From the NCBI RefSeq assembly GCF_009911645.1, contig NZ_QWKI01000004.1, forward strand, positions 1 through 64,000: a stretch of 64,000 nucleotides of DNA, in the 5' to 3' direction. The position numbers and the translations under genes were made by a program. This document shows, in pieces, positions 15,501-22,544 of the stretch (position 1 is the stretch's first letter; each line of letters opens with the position of its first letter). The notes below the pieces were generated by a model that did no database searches, had not been told where the DNA came from, and saw nothing but the letters and a program-made list of their open reading frames with translations. The stretch is from Pseudoflavonifractor sp. 60. Its GTDB lineage: Bacteria > Bacillota > Clostridia > Oscillospirales > Oscillospiraceae.

Positions 15501-17482
15501 TCGATGCCGAACATATCAAAGAAGGTGAGGGTATTGGGAATCTCGCCCTCCTGCTCCGACTCGATGACCTCAATGCGGCCCAGGGTCTTGGAAAGCTTCT
15601 TCAGGCCCTCGTCGGTGACAGTGTCAAACTTGAGCTGGGTCCCGTCTTCCCTGCCGCCCCTCATGCTGAACAGGCCCTGATACTCGCTGTCGCACTCCAC
15701 CACGCACTCGCACTCGTTGGGCAGGTCCTCCGGCCTGTCCGCCAGCAGCACAGTGGACAGGCCCAGATTCTCATTGCGGGCGAAGACATAGCGGGCCACC
15801 GCCTCGCTGTCCAGCAGTCTGGGCTCGGTCACAAAGAGGACGAAGTGGGGCTTCCAGCTGCGCTCCTTCTCCTCCTCGCTGCGGTTGCGCAGCACCTGGG
15901 TCAGGGCGTGGAACACGTCCCCTGCCTCCGACTTGCTGGTGGCGATATAGCGGATCTTCTTGTCACTGGACCACACATGGGGCAGCCACATGGCAAAGTC
16001 CCAGGCCTCCCGGTCGATGTCCTTGCTTCCGTCGTAGATCACGGCAATCTTCACGTCGGTATAGCAGTTGGCGGTGGCCAGCTGAGCCATCATTGCTTTG
16101 GCCACGCTGATGGCCGCTTTCCGGTTCTCGCCGCCGGCAATGCCCACCAGCCGGTTTTGCATCAGGTCCACCGTCACCGGCACCTGCCGCAGGGTCTTGA
16201 AGTTGTCCAAAATCACCTGGGGTTTATCCGCCAGGGAGTCGTTTATCAGGGAAAAACGCTCCCTGGGCACGGAAATAGGCGCCTGAAATGGCACCTCGCC
16301 AATCCCCAGACGCACACTGAGGTAGTCCTCGTGGGAGCTGTTCCGGTTCCACAGCAGCGGGGAGTGCTCATCCAGGGCGCAGCAGTCCCCGGCGCTGAGA
16401 TACCGCTTGTTCAGCACCGCCGCGTTCTCGTTGTGGGCCTTCTCGATCTTGTCCCGCATTCGGATCAGGTACTCGCTGTACCGCTCAAACCGGCGGTTCT
16501 CCTCCTGCTTCTTCATCTTAGCGGCGTAGCGCACATTAATCAGCGCCCAAACCGCACCAATCAACGCAGACGCCAGGGCGGTAATCATGCCCATGTACAT
16601 CATCGCTCCGGACCCTGCCCCGCTGCTGCGGCTGGCAAAGACGGAGACGGCGGTGCCCAGCATCATGGGGATGGACATGGTGAGGGCGGGGCCGATGGTC
16701 ATGGCCAGAGGGGCCTCCCGGCTGTCGGGGGGCTGAGGAGGCCCTTCAATCTCAAAGGGATCTGTGTACAGCTTCTCCAGCTCGCGGGGAGAGCGGCGGA
16801 AGAGGATCTTGTGGCTGCTCTCCTCCTCCCGAACCGGACCCGCCAGCGCCTGGATACGCTCCGCCCCCAGCGGGGAGAGGGAGACGCTCAGGTGGTCACA
16901 TTCATCCACGGCGATCATATTGCCCAGATAAATGATATTCAGCCGCATGACGCGAATGCTGTCGCCGTAGTTCAGCACCGTACTGCCGTACACCCGCTTG
17001 AAATTCAAATAGGTCCCGTTGGTAGACTTGTCGCACAGCTTTGCGGTCCCGTTCTCCAACACAATGGAGCAGTGCTCCCCGGAGACAAAATCATTCTCGT
17101 ATTGGAGCATATTTCCCGGCTTCCGGCCAATGGTGACCTCCCGCAGGCCGGACAGCTCATATTTCTTGTAAACCGAGAAGGGATTGCTCTGCTCAAAGCT
17201 GATGACGGTGATCCGGCTGCCCTGTTGGGTGGCCGCCTCAAAGCGGAAACCGTCGCGGATGGTCACCGCACTGTCCCCCTCCGGTCCCTTGCCCGCCACC
17301 ACTGCGGCGTTTTCCAACTCCAGCCGCCAATGCTCCTCCCGCTTCTCCAGCTTGAGCCGAATATCCTGGTCCAGAGCAAACAGCTCCTTCTGGATCAGGA
17401 CCTCCAGCTCGTCCTGGCCGCGCTCAGGCAGGGTCACCTCCCGGAAGCCCTTCTGGCTGTAAATTGATAGTACCATACCCAT
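12506..17482 (-). CDS. essC: EssC-like type VII secretion ATPase (FHA and FtsK/SpoIIIE domains)
   Basis: The membrane motor of the secretion system, about 1658 residues. The N-terminus has an EssC/YukBA-type start (MVLSIYSQKGFREVTLP) and an FHA domain at about 100-185 (TIGRKPGN, SGEHCSI, STNGTYLN). Two membrane segments lie at about 265-320. Three FtsK/SpoIIIE-type ATPase domains follow with Walker A motifs GTTGSGKSETLQ (about 710), GTVSTGKSTLLQ (about 1155) and GTKKSGKSVFME (about 1447); the first also has a clear Walker B (LFIIIDEFAEL). This triple-ATPase layout is standard for EssC. The start is uncertain between 17494 (GTG), 17482 and 17476; none has a perfect ribosome site. Confidence 0.93.
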   Translation of the reverse strand: MGMVLSIYSQKGFREVTLPERGQDELEVLIQKELFALDQDIRLKLEKREEHWRLELENAAVVAGKGPEGDSAVTIRDGFRFEAATQQGSRITVISFEQSNPFSVYKKYELSGLREVTIGRKPGNMLQYENDFVSGEHCSIVLENGTAKLCDKSTNGTYLNFKRVYGSTVLNYGDSIRVMRLNIIYLGNMIAVDECDHLSVSLSPLGAERIQALAGPVREEESSHKILFRRSPRELEKLYTDPFEIEGPPQPPDSREAPLAMTIGPALTMSIPMMLGTAVSVFASRSSGAGSGAMMYMGMITALASALIGAVWALINVRYAAKMKKQEENRRFERYSEYLIRMRDKIEKAHNENAAVLNKRYLSAGDCCALDEHSPLLWNRNSSHEDYLSVRLGIGEVPFQAPISVPRERFSLINDSLADKPQVILDNFKTLRQVPVTVDLMQNRLVGIAGGENRKAAISVAKAMMAQLATANCYTDVKIAVIYDGSKDIDREAWDFAMWLPHVWSSDKKIRYIATSKSEAGDVFHALTQVLRNRSEEEKERSWKPHFVLFVTEPRLLDSEAVARYVFARNENLGLSTVLLADRPEDLPNECECVVECDSEYQGLFSMRGGREDGTQLKFDTVTDEGLKKLSKTLGRIEVIESEQEGEIPNTLTFFDMFGIDRPEALNAAERWKKANSIQTMKALVGFRSGNAPCYLDIHERYHGPHGLVAGTTGSGKSETLQTYILSLAVNFSPEDIGFFIIDYKGGGMANLFDGLPHMIGSISNLSGNQVKRAMVSIQSENRRRQRIFTEYGVNNINGYTALYKSGDAVEPVPHLFIIIDEFAELKREEPEFMKELISVAQVGRSLGVHLILSTQRPSGTVDENIWANSKFRLCLRVQDRQDSMDMLHRTEAAYLTQAGRCYLQVGNDEIFELFQSGWSGASYDEELGGGSLLIAQMLSATGKVDLAGNHAKVKRKEELKRRWVHQLVDVLRTAQRETGLSVSDPSFSFEEHGEFKDSFYQALWKLQPDFEDNQFNNTRIGDFCALYRELADIQDDGQLVLQLIRKATREGKRLPEVKSKTQLEVTVDYLRGVAEEMGIEKIRKLWLPVLPTCLYLDSLEPFSRSAFDGKGWKERPRRFQLSAVIGMADDPANQAQLPVSLDFANGGHHMVIGTVSTGKSTLLQTVIYSLTSSYTPDLLNVYCLDFSAKMMSVFSDLKHVGGYLDENDLDGDGFSKFFTMMTRILDERKTLFAGTSYEDYVNYNGWTVPAILIVIDNYGSFHDKTGETYEANMMRIAKEGNSYGVYLLVSAGGIGMQELPGRLAETFRTGVALEMQDSFAYADVLRVVRPPVLPETKVKGRGLMYCGERILEFQTALATRAEDGPERTELLKKAVAAMNAAYTGPRARAIPAIPDNPTREDFTSLPEYRQLLERPELMPAGYDFEFADIYSLNLVENYVFLITGTKKSGKSVFMENLMLNSLDRGDEVVILEMGDSRFAQIAQEHALTRCTEAQEVYNFLSRIHGELVQRAGIKKACLDRKASQEEMFTAAQANSRINIFIGNMSTLIGQLHDPESPVFNARDLFETLCERGMGYNIFLYGEVSDREETDLMGYTCFDSMRGYRSGVRFGGRFSEQKLFPFENVGYQDQERSMKCGVGMVPSENREERQVKIVVPMS

Positions 17483-17535
17483 CTTTATGCACACACCCTC
17501 TGTCTTTCTGTATTGTTTTGGCCTGAACCGCGCCC

Positions 17536-18093
17536 CTATCCTTTAAAGCTCCGAAACTGGATCTCTGACACGCCCAGCTGGAGCCGGTCGCCGTTGTTCA
17601 GGTAGACGCCCTCTGTCCCCACCAGCACCGATTTCTTGTTTCGGATCAGCACTGTCTTGGCGTCGGACAAGCTCCGCACACAAAAGCGCTTGCCGTTCAG
17701 CAGAATCTCACAGTGCCGCTCCGCTACGCCCTCCCGGGGAAGGACCAGCTGGCAATCCTTGCCCATCCCCACCGTAACCCGCTGCTCGGCCCGGAAGACG
17801 TATTTTCGCCGGGAATAGGCGGAAAATTCTGTCAGTTCCATCATCAGGGAGGCGCTGCCTACCCCCCGCGGATTGACAGCCTTGTCGTCCCAGCTGATCT
17901 CCATGGGTCCCTGGGAACCGGGCTTCTCCTGTTTCGCACGGGGGTTGCGCAGCGCTTCCGTCAGGGCGTCATCCCGGCGCTTGTTCTGGGACATTTCCTC
18001 GAACTTCTTGTGTTCCTTCCGCCGCCTGGTCCAAAAGCGCAGTCCGGCAGCCAGAGCGGCTAGGATGGCCGCCGCCAGCACATAGTTCAGCAT
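17536..18093 (-). CDS. Membrane-anchored FHA protein
   Basis: A 185-residue protein with one N-terminal membrane helix (about 3-20), a basic charged stretch (RFWTRRRKEHKKF) and a C-terminal FHA-like domain (about 95-182; TVGMGKDCQLVL, AERHCEILL). The usual SxxH appears as AERH and the NG loop is altered, so phosphothreonine binding may be weakened. It lies between the EssC-like gene and the first WXG100 genes. It is not clearly homologous to EssB/YukC or EssA, but its topology could let it couple the ATPase to regulation. Confidence 0.82.
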   Translation of the reverse strand: MLNYVLAAAILAALAAGLRFWTRRRKEHKKFEEMSQNKRRDDALTEALRNPRAKQEKPGSQGPMEISWDDKAVNPRGVGSASLMMELTEFSAYSRRKYVFRAEQRVTVGMGKDCQLVLPREGVAERHCEILLNGKRFCVRSLSDAKTVLIRNKKSVLVGTEGVYLNNGDRLQLGVSEIQFRSFKG

Positions 18094-18215
18094 AGCTTAC
18101 ATCTGTCCTTTCTCCACAGGCCCCAGGATTGTATCTGTATACCAGCACACCCGAAGCACACAGGGCGCTTCGGGCGGCTTGACTCCAAACACTGTCTATG
18201 TATCCGGAGGCGTTT

Positions 18216-18530
18216 TTAGACAATCTCGTTGGTCTTCAGGGCGTTGGCGGTCTGGACGTTGGCCTTCTCCGCCTCCTGATAGGTCTTGGCCATCTCCTGC
18301 AGGTCGGTGGTGTGCTCCTGAATCATCTTGTGCAGCTTCTGCATGTCGGCCTGGAGGCCCTTCAGCTTGGTGTAGTAGCCGGTGGCGGCCTCGCCGGCCC
18401 AGGTGGAATTGAGCTGGTTGGCAATGTCCATCATGCTCTGGGTCAGGGTGTTCACCTTGGAGTCGGACTGGCCGAACTGGGTAGAGGTGGAAATCAGCTT
18501 CTCAGGGGTCACTCTCAAATTACCGGTCAT
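18216..18530 (-). CDS. WXG100-family protein
   Basis: A 104-residue ESAT-6-like helical hairpin protein with a WAG turn (44-46, NSTWAGEAA) and a YQEAE motif (84-88) matching YxxxD/E. Its TNEIV end and its EMAxxYxEAEK helix match the 105-residue protein at 9753. The ATG at 18530 is preceded by AAAGGAG on the minus strand. It is the second gene of the operon. Confidence 0.92.
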   Translation of the reverse strand: MTGNLRVTPEKLISTSTQFGQSDSKVNTLTQSMMDIANQLNSTWAGEAATGYYTKLKGLQADMQKLHKMIQEHTTDLQEMAKTYQEAEKANVQTANALKTNEIV

Positions 18531-18599
18531 ATCTATATACTCTCCTTTATTATATTCAGGCTGCCGGAATTTCCGGCTGCGGACGAAGCGCCGGGGCGC

Positions 18600-18896
18600 T
18601 TACTTCCGGGTGGTGGCGATGTTGGTGGTCTTGTTCTCCGCTTCCTCGTACTTCTGGGCGTCCTCCCGGAGGGCCACCACGTACTTGTCGATGTTCAGAG
18701 CGAAGCGGTCCATCTTCAGCTTGTCATCGTTGAAAGCCTTGCGGAAGGCTTGCTGGGCGTCGCCCTCCCACATGCTGGCCAGCTGCTGCTCGTAGCCCAC
18801 CATCTTCTCCACTTCCTGCCGGAACTGCCGGTTCAGCTGCTCCAGGGTGTCCGCCTTGTTGCGAAGCTCTCTCGGGGTTACCTTAATCTCTGCCAT
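18600..18896 (-). CDS. WXG100-family protein, first gene of the secretion operon
   Basis: A 98-residue ESAT-6-like protein with a canonical turn (MWEGDAQQAF, WEG at 43-45) and a YEEAE motif (83-87). The start MAEIKVTPRELRNKAD is typical of WXG100 proteins. A good AGGAGG-type site precedes the ATG at 18896. It leads the operon, about 200 nt after the sigma-A-type promoter at 19099-19127, and is probably an abundant secreted substrate or pore partner. Confidence 0.93.
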   Translation of the reverse strand: MAEIKVTPRELRNKADTLEQLNRQFRQEVEKMVGYEQQLASMWEGDAQQAFRKAFNDDKLKMDRFALNIDKYVVALREDAQKYEEAENKTTNIATTRK

Positions 18897-19098
18897 TGTC
18901 TTCTCCTCCTAAATTTTCGTTTTGGAAATTGTTTGTTGGGGCATCGCCTTGTTGTGATGTCATCATACCAGCATCTCGTCCGCCTGGGGAAAATTTCTGA
19001 CGAATGGCCGTTTAGCCGGGATGGATGACATTTCAGCCAGGAATGTGGGGGGATTTTCTCCTGATAACGGCAGAGTTTCCCCTGCCAATATTGGTTCA

Positions 19099-19127
19099 AT
19101 TTTACAGTGGCTGGTGTTGTTTGTCAA
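19099..19127 (-). promoter_or_regulatory. Sigma-A promoter of the secretion operon
   Basis: On the minus strand TTGACA (19127-19122), a 17-nt spacer and TAAAAT (19104-19099) form a near-perfect housekeeping promoter directed at the WXG100 gene at 18896, implying a leader of about 195 nt. Such a strong core promoter suggests basal expression or control by a repressor or leader rather than obligatory activation. Confidence 0.85.
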
Positions 19128-19193
19128 TAGCTCTGTGTGGAAAAAGGAAAATGCCAATCACGCAGACAGCAGTTGGTGTCCAGGACCAGCGTT

Positions 19194-19325
19194 CTGCTGT
19201 TGGGCGGATCGTTTTCGGAATGCCACCAGTGTGGACTCCCTGAACGGACACAGTTCATACGCTTTCATACCGATGAAATATTGCGGGTACGGGTTCGCTT
19301 CGATGTGTTTCACCGGCCATTGATC
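19194..19325 (-). pseudogene. Transposase N-terminal fragment (IS5/IS1182-like relic)
   Basis: One minus-strand frame encodes about 44 residues including ANPYPQYFIGMKAYELCPF and STLVAFRKR, which matches the conserved N-terminal block of IS5/IS1182-type transposases (ENPY-QYF-G ... LV-FRKR). There is a stop upstream and one soon after, and no catalytic domain. It is a decayed insertion-sequence remnant between the secretion promoter and tRNA-Gly. Confidence 0.65.
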
Positions 19326-19396
19326 GCTGCATTTCAACCGCCACCTGGATCAGCAGCCCCCAAATTTATCTTTTTGCGATTTCCATTAATAAAATG

Positions 19397-19426
19397 AAAA
19401 ACACCGCATGAAAATGCGGTGTTTTT
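19397..19426 (-). terminator. Terminator of tRNA-Gly
   Basis: AAAAACACCGCAT and ATGCGGTGTTTTT form a 13-bp stem with a GAAA loop, and the A/T runs make it able to act on both strands. It lies 28 bp beyond the 3' end of tRNA-Gly on the minus strand. Confidence 0.85.
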
Positions 19427-19454
19427 CGTCTGTATCTTTTTGGGCAACACAGGT

Positions 19455-19528
19455 TGGAGCAGGTGAAGGGAATCGAACCCTCGTGTTCAGCTTGGGAAGC
19501 TGACATTCTGCCATTGAACTACACCTGC
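19455..19528 (-). tRNA. tRNA-Gly (anticodon CCC)
   Basis: A 74-nt tRNA with encoded CCA. The acceptor arm pairs GCAGGTG with CACCTGC, the anticodon loop is TTCCCAA giving CCC, and the T arm contains GGTTCGATTCC. The folding is standard. It has its own promoter at 19549-19577 and its own terminator. Confidence 0.95.
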
Positions 19529-19548
19529 ACGCTCCTGAAAGCGTTTTT

Positions 19549-19577
19549 ACTATACCACAAGCTGGACCAATTTGCAA
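19549..19577 (-). promoter_or_regulatory. Promoter of tRNA-Gly
   Basis: TTGCAA (19577-19572), 17 nt, then TATAGT (19554-19549) on the minus strand, 21 bp upstream of the tRNA 5' end. Spacing and match fit a sigma-A promoter. Confidence 0.75.
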
Positions 19578-19618
19578 GCAGAAATTTGAAGAAACAGAAA
19601 ATTTTTGCCGGCGGCGGT

Positions 19619-20239
19619 TCAGGAATCGATAAAGCTGCGCACTCGCAGTTTGACACCCAGATTTTCGGCAATTTTCCGACAGGTTTCAATTTCCTCTGGT
19701 GTTTTATCCTTGTCTACAATGGTCATCACCACGTCCGGGACATAGGCGGCGGACTTCCGAGCAAAGTCCAGCATAGCCTGCCAGGCCGTTTCACCTTGGA
19801 CGGGGTGGCACAGGGCCACATAATCCGCCGCATTGGCTGCGTTAAGGGAGATGGACAGGGTGTCAATACGCCCTTGCAGTTCAGGGCACACATCTCGATT
19901 TTGAATCAGGTTGGCGTGACCATTGGTGTTGATGCGCACTGGAGGCAGCTTATCGCCATAGCGCTCTTTCAGCTGGTCCACCAGCCACAGCAGATCGTCC
20001 AGGCGGTAGGTAGGCTCTCCATAGCCGCAGAAGACGATTTCCCGGTAGGAACACACATCCCGGCTCAAAAAGCTGTCCAGAGCCTCCTGACGGGTTGGCT
20101 CCCGCTCCAGCCACAGGGAATCTTCGGTATAAATGGAGCCCTCCGCCTTGCCCTTTCGCAGGCAGAACTCACAGGCACAGTTGCACTGATTGGTCAGATT
20201 GACATACAGCGCACCCTCGTACTCATAGGTGATGGTCAT
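19619..20239 (-). CDS. TatD-associated radical SAM protein
   Basis: A 206-residue radical SAM enzyme. The cluster-binding motif is CNCACEFC (CxxxCxxC, about residues 19-26), followed by a glycine-rich SAM-binding segment (IVFCGYGEPTYR, about 68-79) and RINTNGHAN. It is shorter than most radical SAM proteins and matches the small radical SAM family encoded next to tatD. Its ATG overlaps the stop of tatD (ATGA), so the two are co-translated. The substrate is unknown. Confidence 0.88.
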   Translation of the reverse strand: MTITYEYEGALYVNLTNQCNCACEFCLRKGKAEGSIYTEDSLWLEREPTRQEALDSFLSRDVCSYREIVFCGYGEPTYRLDDLLWLVDQLKERYGDKLPPVRINTNGHANLIQNRDVCPELQGRIDTLSISLNAANAADYVALCHPVQGETAWQAMLDFARKSAAYVPDVVMTIVDKDKTPEEIETCRKIAENLGVKLRVRSFIDS

Positions 20240-21015
20240 AGCGGTCTCTCCTCGATTCCAAAAAATTTCATTCCATTCTCCAGGGTGATTCGAGCTGCCT
20301 CCTCCAGGGTGATTCCCTTCACCTGAGCGATGGTCTCCGCAACCCGGTACACCTTGCGGGAGTCATTGCGCTGGCCTCGGAAGGGTTCTGGCGTGAGGTA
20401 GGGAGAATCTGTCTCAATCATCACCCGGTCCAAGGGCAGCCAGTCAATGACCTCCAGGGACCTGCGGGCATTTTTATAGGTGACGACTCCGGTAAAGGAC
20501 AGCATCCAGCCCAGTTTAACCAGGGTCTTGGCATCCTCCAGGCTTCCGGAGTAGCAGTGGTACACTCCTGTCACATTGGGGTGGGCACGGACGATTTCCA
20601 GACAGTCGTGATGGGCCTCCCGGTCGTGGACAATTACGGGCAGCTTCAGTTCCTCCGCCAGCGCCAGTTGAGCGTGAAACACCTTTTGTTGGAAGTCGTG
20701 GGCGGGGTTGTCCTTCCAGTAGTAGTCCAGGCCAATCTCTCCAATGGCTCTCACTTTAGGGTGGGCGGCCAGGGCCCTCAGTTCCTCCGGCCAGCTGTCC
20801 TCCCAGGGGCCGCAGTCGGAGGGGTGGACCCCCACGGCGGCGTAAACATAGGGAAATCGCTCTGCCAGCTCCACTGCGGTGCGGGAACTGTCCAGGTCGC
20901 AGCCGGGATTCAAAATCAACTCCACTCCCTGCTCCGGCATGGAGGCCAACACCTCCAGACGGTCGGCGTTGAAAGCGCCCGAGTCGTAGTGGGCGTGGGT
21001 ATCAAACAGGCGCAT
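20236..21015 (-). CDS. tatD: TatD-family metal-dependent hydrolase (DNase)
   Basis: A 259-residue TatD-family TIM-barrel nuclease. Metal-binding motifs are visible: FDTHAHYD (4-11), GEIGLDYYW (about 100-108), VHDREAHHD (about 135-143), YHCYSG (about 160-165) and ETDSPYL (about 210-216). The ATG at 21015 follows GAGGAGGGG; longer in-frame starts upstream have no good site. Family members are magnesium-dependent DNases. It forms a two-gene operon with the radical SAM gene. Confidence 0.93.
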   Translation of the reverse strand: MRLFDTHAHYDSGAFNADRLEVLASMPEQGVELILNPGCDLDSSRTAVELAERFPYVYAAVGVHPSDCGPWEDSWPEELRALAAHPKVRAIGEIGLDYYWKDNPAHDFQQKVFHAQLALAEELKLPVIVHDREAHHDCLEIVRAHPNVTGVYHCYSGSLEDAKTLVKLGWMLSFTGVVTYKNARRSLEVIDWLPLDRVMIETDSPYLTPEPFRGQRNDSRKVYRVAETIAQVKGITLEEAARITLENGMKFFGIEERPL

Positions 21016-21130
21016 ATGGCCCCTCCTCATCCAATTTAGTAGTTGGGTCATTTTTATATGAAGATGCGGGGCTGTCAGCCGCGCTCCCATCAACGATATA
21101 CTTTTGAACTCTCAACAAAAAAGGTTATGA

Positions 21131-21164
21131 AAAAATCCTGAAACCTCACGATTTCAGGATTTTT
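21131..21164 (-). terminator. Terminator of tRNA-Pro
   Basis: AAAAATCCTGAAA pairs with TTTCAGGATTTTT (13 bp, 8-nt loop) directly after the tRNA-Pro 3' end on the minus strand, with a T-run on that strand. It could also act on the plus strand. Confidence 0.85.
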
Positions 21165-21166
21165 TC

Positions 21167-21243
21167 TGGTCCGAGTGACTGGATTCGAACCAGCGGCCTC
21201 TTGAACCCCATTCAAGCGCGATACCAAACTTCGCCACACCCGG
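21167..21243 (-). tRNA. tRNA-Pro (anticodon GGG)
   Basis: A 77-nt tRNA with encoded CCA. CCGGGTG pairs imperfectly with CACTCGG, the anticodon loop ATGGGGT gives GGG within the stem CTTGA/TCAAG, and the T arm has GGTTCGAATCC. It has its own strong promoter at 21273-21301. Confidence 0.93.
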
Positions 21244-21272
21244 AAATACAGCCCTTCGTGACTGCAAGAGAG

Positions 21273-21301
21273 ATAATAGCACAACCCCACCGCTTTGTCA
21301 A
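21273..21301 (-). promoter_or_regulatory. Promoter of tRNA-Pro
   Basis: TTGACA (21301-21296), 17 nt, TATTAT (21278-21273) on the minus strand, 30 bp upstream of the tRNA 5' end: a near-consensus sigma-A promoter. Confidence 0.85.
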
Positions 21302-21412
21302 GGATAATATTTGATTTATTTTCATTTTTTTGGAGATGAGTTTTGGGAGGGGTTTCCAGGGGCGTCCACAGCCAGGCGGAGTCTCGTGTTGAGCTACCTC
21401 CATGTTGGATGA

Positions 21413-22270
21413 TTAAAATCTATAATTCATAAACTCGCGGGGATTACATCCAAATTCCCGTTTAAAGGCTTTTAGATAATTAGAGTAATCGTTAAAGCCG
21501 CACTCCATGCAGGCACTTGTCACAGAGGTGCCACTTCGGAGCAAATCTCGGGAAATGGTAACCCGCTTTTTAATGATGTACTGGTAAATACTCATACCAG
21601 TAAATTGCTTAAACTGCCTGCTCAAGTAGAATTTACTGGTAAAGAACCGTTCCGCAATAGCATCAAGAGATAAATTTGCGGTAATATTTTAGTTGATATA
21701 GGCCAAAATACCATTGATTTTGTCGTTTTCCGTCACATCCTCCTGTACTGTGTCGGAAGTGTTGAAATAACATCGGCATACTTCCACCAAAAACTCAAAC
21801 AAATAAGCGCAGACCAAAGTAAAGCTGCCGAAGGCCCTGCTATTTTGAGCCTGAGAGATTTGTGCGCATAGATTCCGCATACGAATCAGGCTTGACTGGT
21901 CAGGGCGAATCCGGCGGTAGTCCTTTCTGGCGGCGTCTGCGAAACAGGAGGCCAGATCATCTCCGCCGGCGCGCAGCTGTTCGAAGAAACGTTCATCCAG
22001 CCAGATCACAATGCGCTCATAGGGCTTTCCGGGAGAGATTTCCGGGCGATGAATATCCAGGCTGTTGGTCAGCAAAATATCTCCGGGGAGGAGCTTATAG
22101 GTCTTGCCCTCAATGGTGTAGCTCACGTTGCCGCCCAGGAATAAGAACACCTCATAAAAGGGGTGCTGATGAAATTCCACTTTCGGCGGAACATGGTCCA
22201 GATAGTGGTGAAATTCAAAGGCGGACTCATCCAGCATGACCTGACGGTCAGTCCAAATGTCTTTGTTCAT
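21413..22270 (-). pseudogene. AraC-family regulator interrupted by an in-frame stop
   Basis: An AraC-type transcription factor of about 285 codons whose frame is broken once by TAA at 21691-21689. Upstream, residues 1-193 form an AraC-type cupin sensor domain (FHQHPFYEVFLFLGG, LLPGDILLTNSLDIHRPEI). Downstream in the same frame, SLDAIAERFFTSKFYLSRQF and the second helix-turn-helix (SVTSACMECGFNDYSNYLKA, FKREFGCNPREF) form the complete DNA-binding domain. The stop falls at the linker (LAYIN-stop-NITANLSL), where family members usually have E, Q or K. The start is taken as ATG 22270; TTG 22279 is possible. It diverges from the glucuronate operon and was presumably its regulator. It could be a true null allele, a split protein or a sequencing error. 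Confidence 0.85.
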
Positions 22271-22407
22271 CTTCCACAAAAACTCCTCTCTGTTTTTACA
22301 CCATTATATTATAAGGCAATTTTCACCATATTTCAAGCCATAAATACCACGCGAAAAAAATGAATTCTGGCTATACTTGCATTATAGAAAACAGGAGGGC
22401 CGGCCAA

Positions 22408-22500
22408 ATGTTTTTTGAACTGCGTTTTACAGATACAGCGATCCATCAGAAACAATCCTGGAAGGAAAATCTGGAATATACAACTTTCAGGAAAAATTAG
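22408..22500 (+). CDS. Possible 30-residue leader ORF before dctP
   Basis: An ATG at 22408 follows AGGAGGG with 8-nt spacing and opens a 30-codon frame (MFFELRFTDTAIHQKQSWKE...) ending at TAG 22498-22500, 44 bp before dctP. The ribosome site is as good as that of true genes here, but the peptide matches nothing I know. It could be a translated leader, a small protein or a remnant. Confidence 0.3.
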   Translation: MFFELRFTDTAIHQKQSWKENLEYTTFRKN

Positions 22501-22544
22501 GGCAATATTTTCAAAATCAGTTATCAAAGGAGGCCATTCAGAGG

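Larger units (their letters stand above)
18897..19454. other. Intergenic region before the secretion operon
   Basis: This 558-bp stretch contains the operon's roughly 200-nt leader, its promoter (19099-19127), a decayed transposase fragment (19194-19325) and the tRNA-Gly terminator (19397-19426). No intact gene was seen. Confidence 0.7.

Noticed and set aside
11777-17467. Long plus-strand frames opposite the EssC-like and neighbouring genes
   Set aside because: Same codon-shadow effect; composition unlike real proteins, and the minus strand carries clear Walker motifs.
19536-19549. TGAAAGCGTTTTTA, a near match to a catabolite-response (cre) site
   Set aside because: It misses a conserved base and lies in a tRNA promoter, away from sugar genes.
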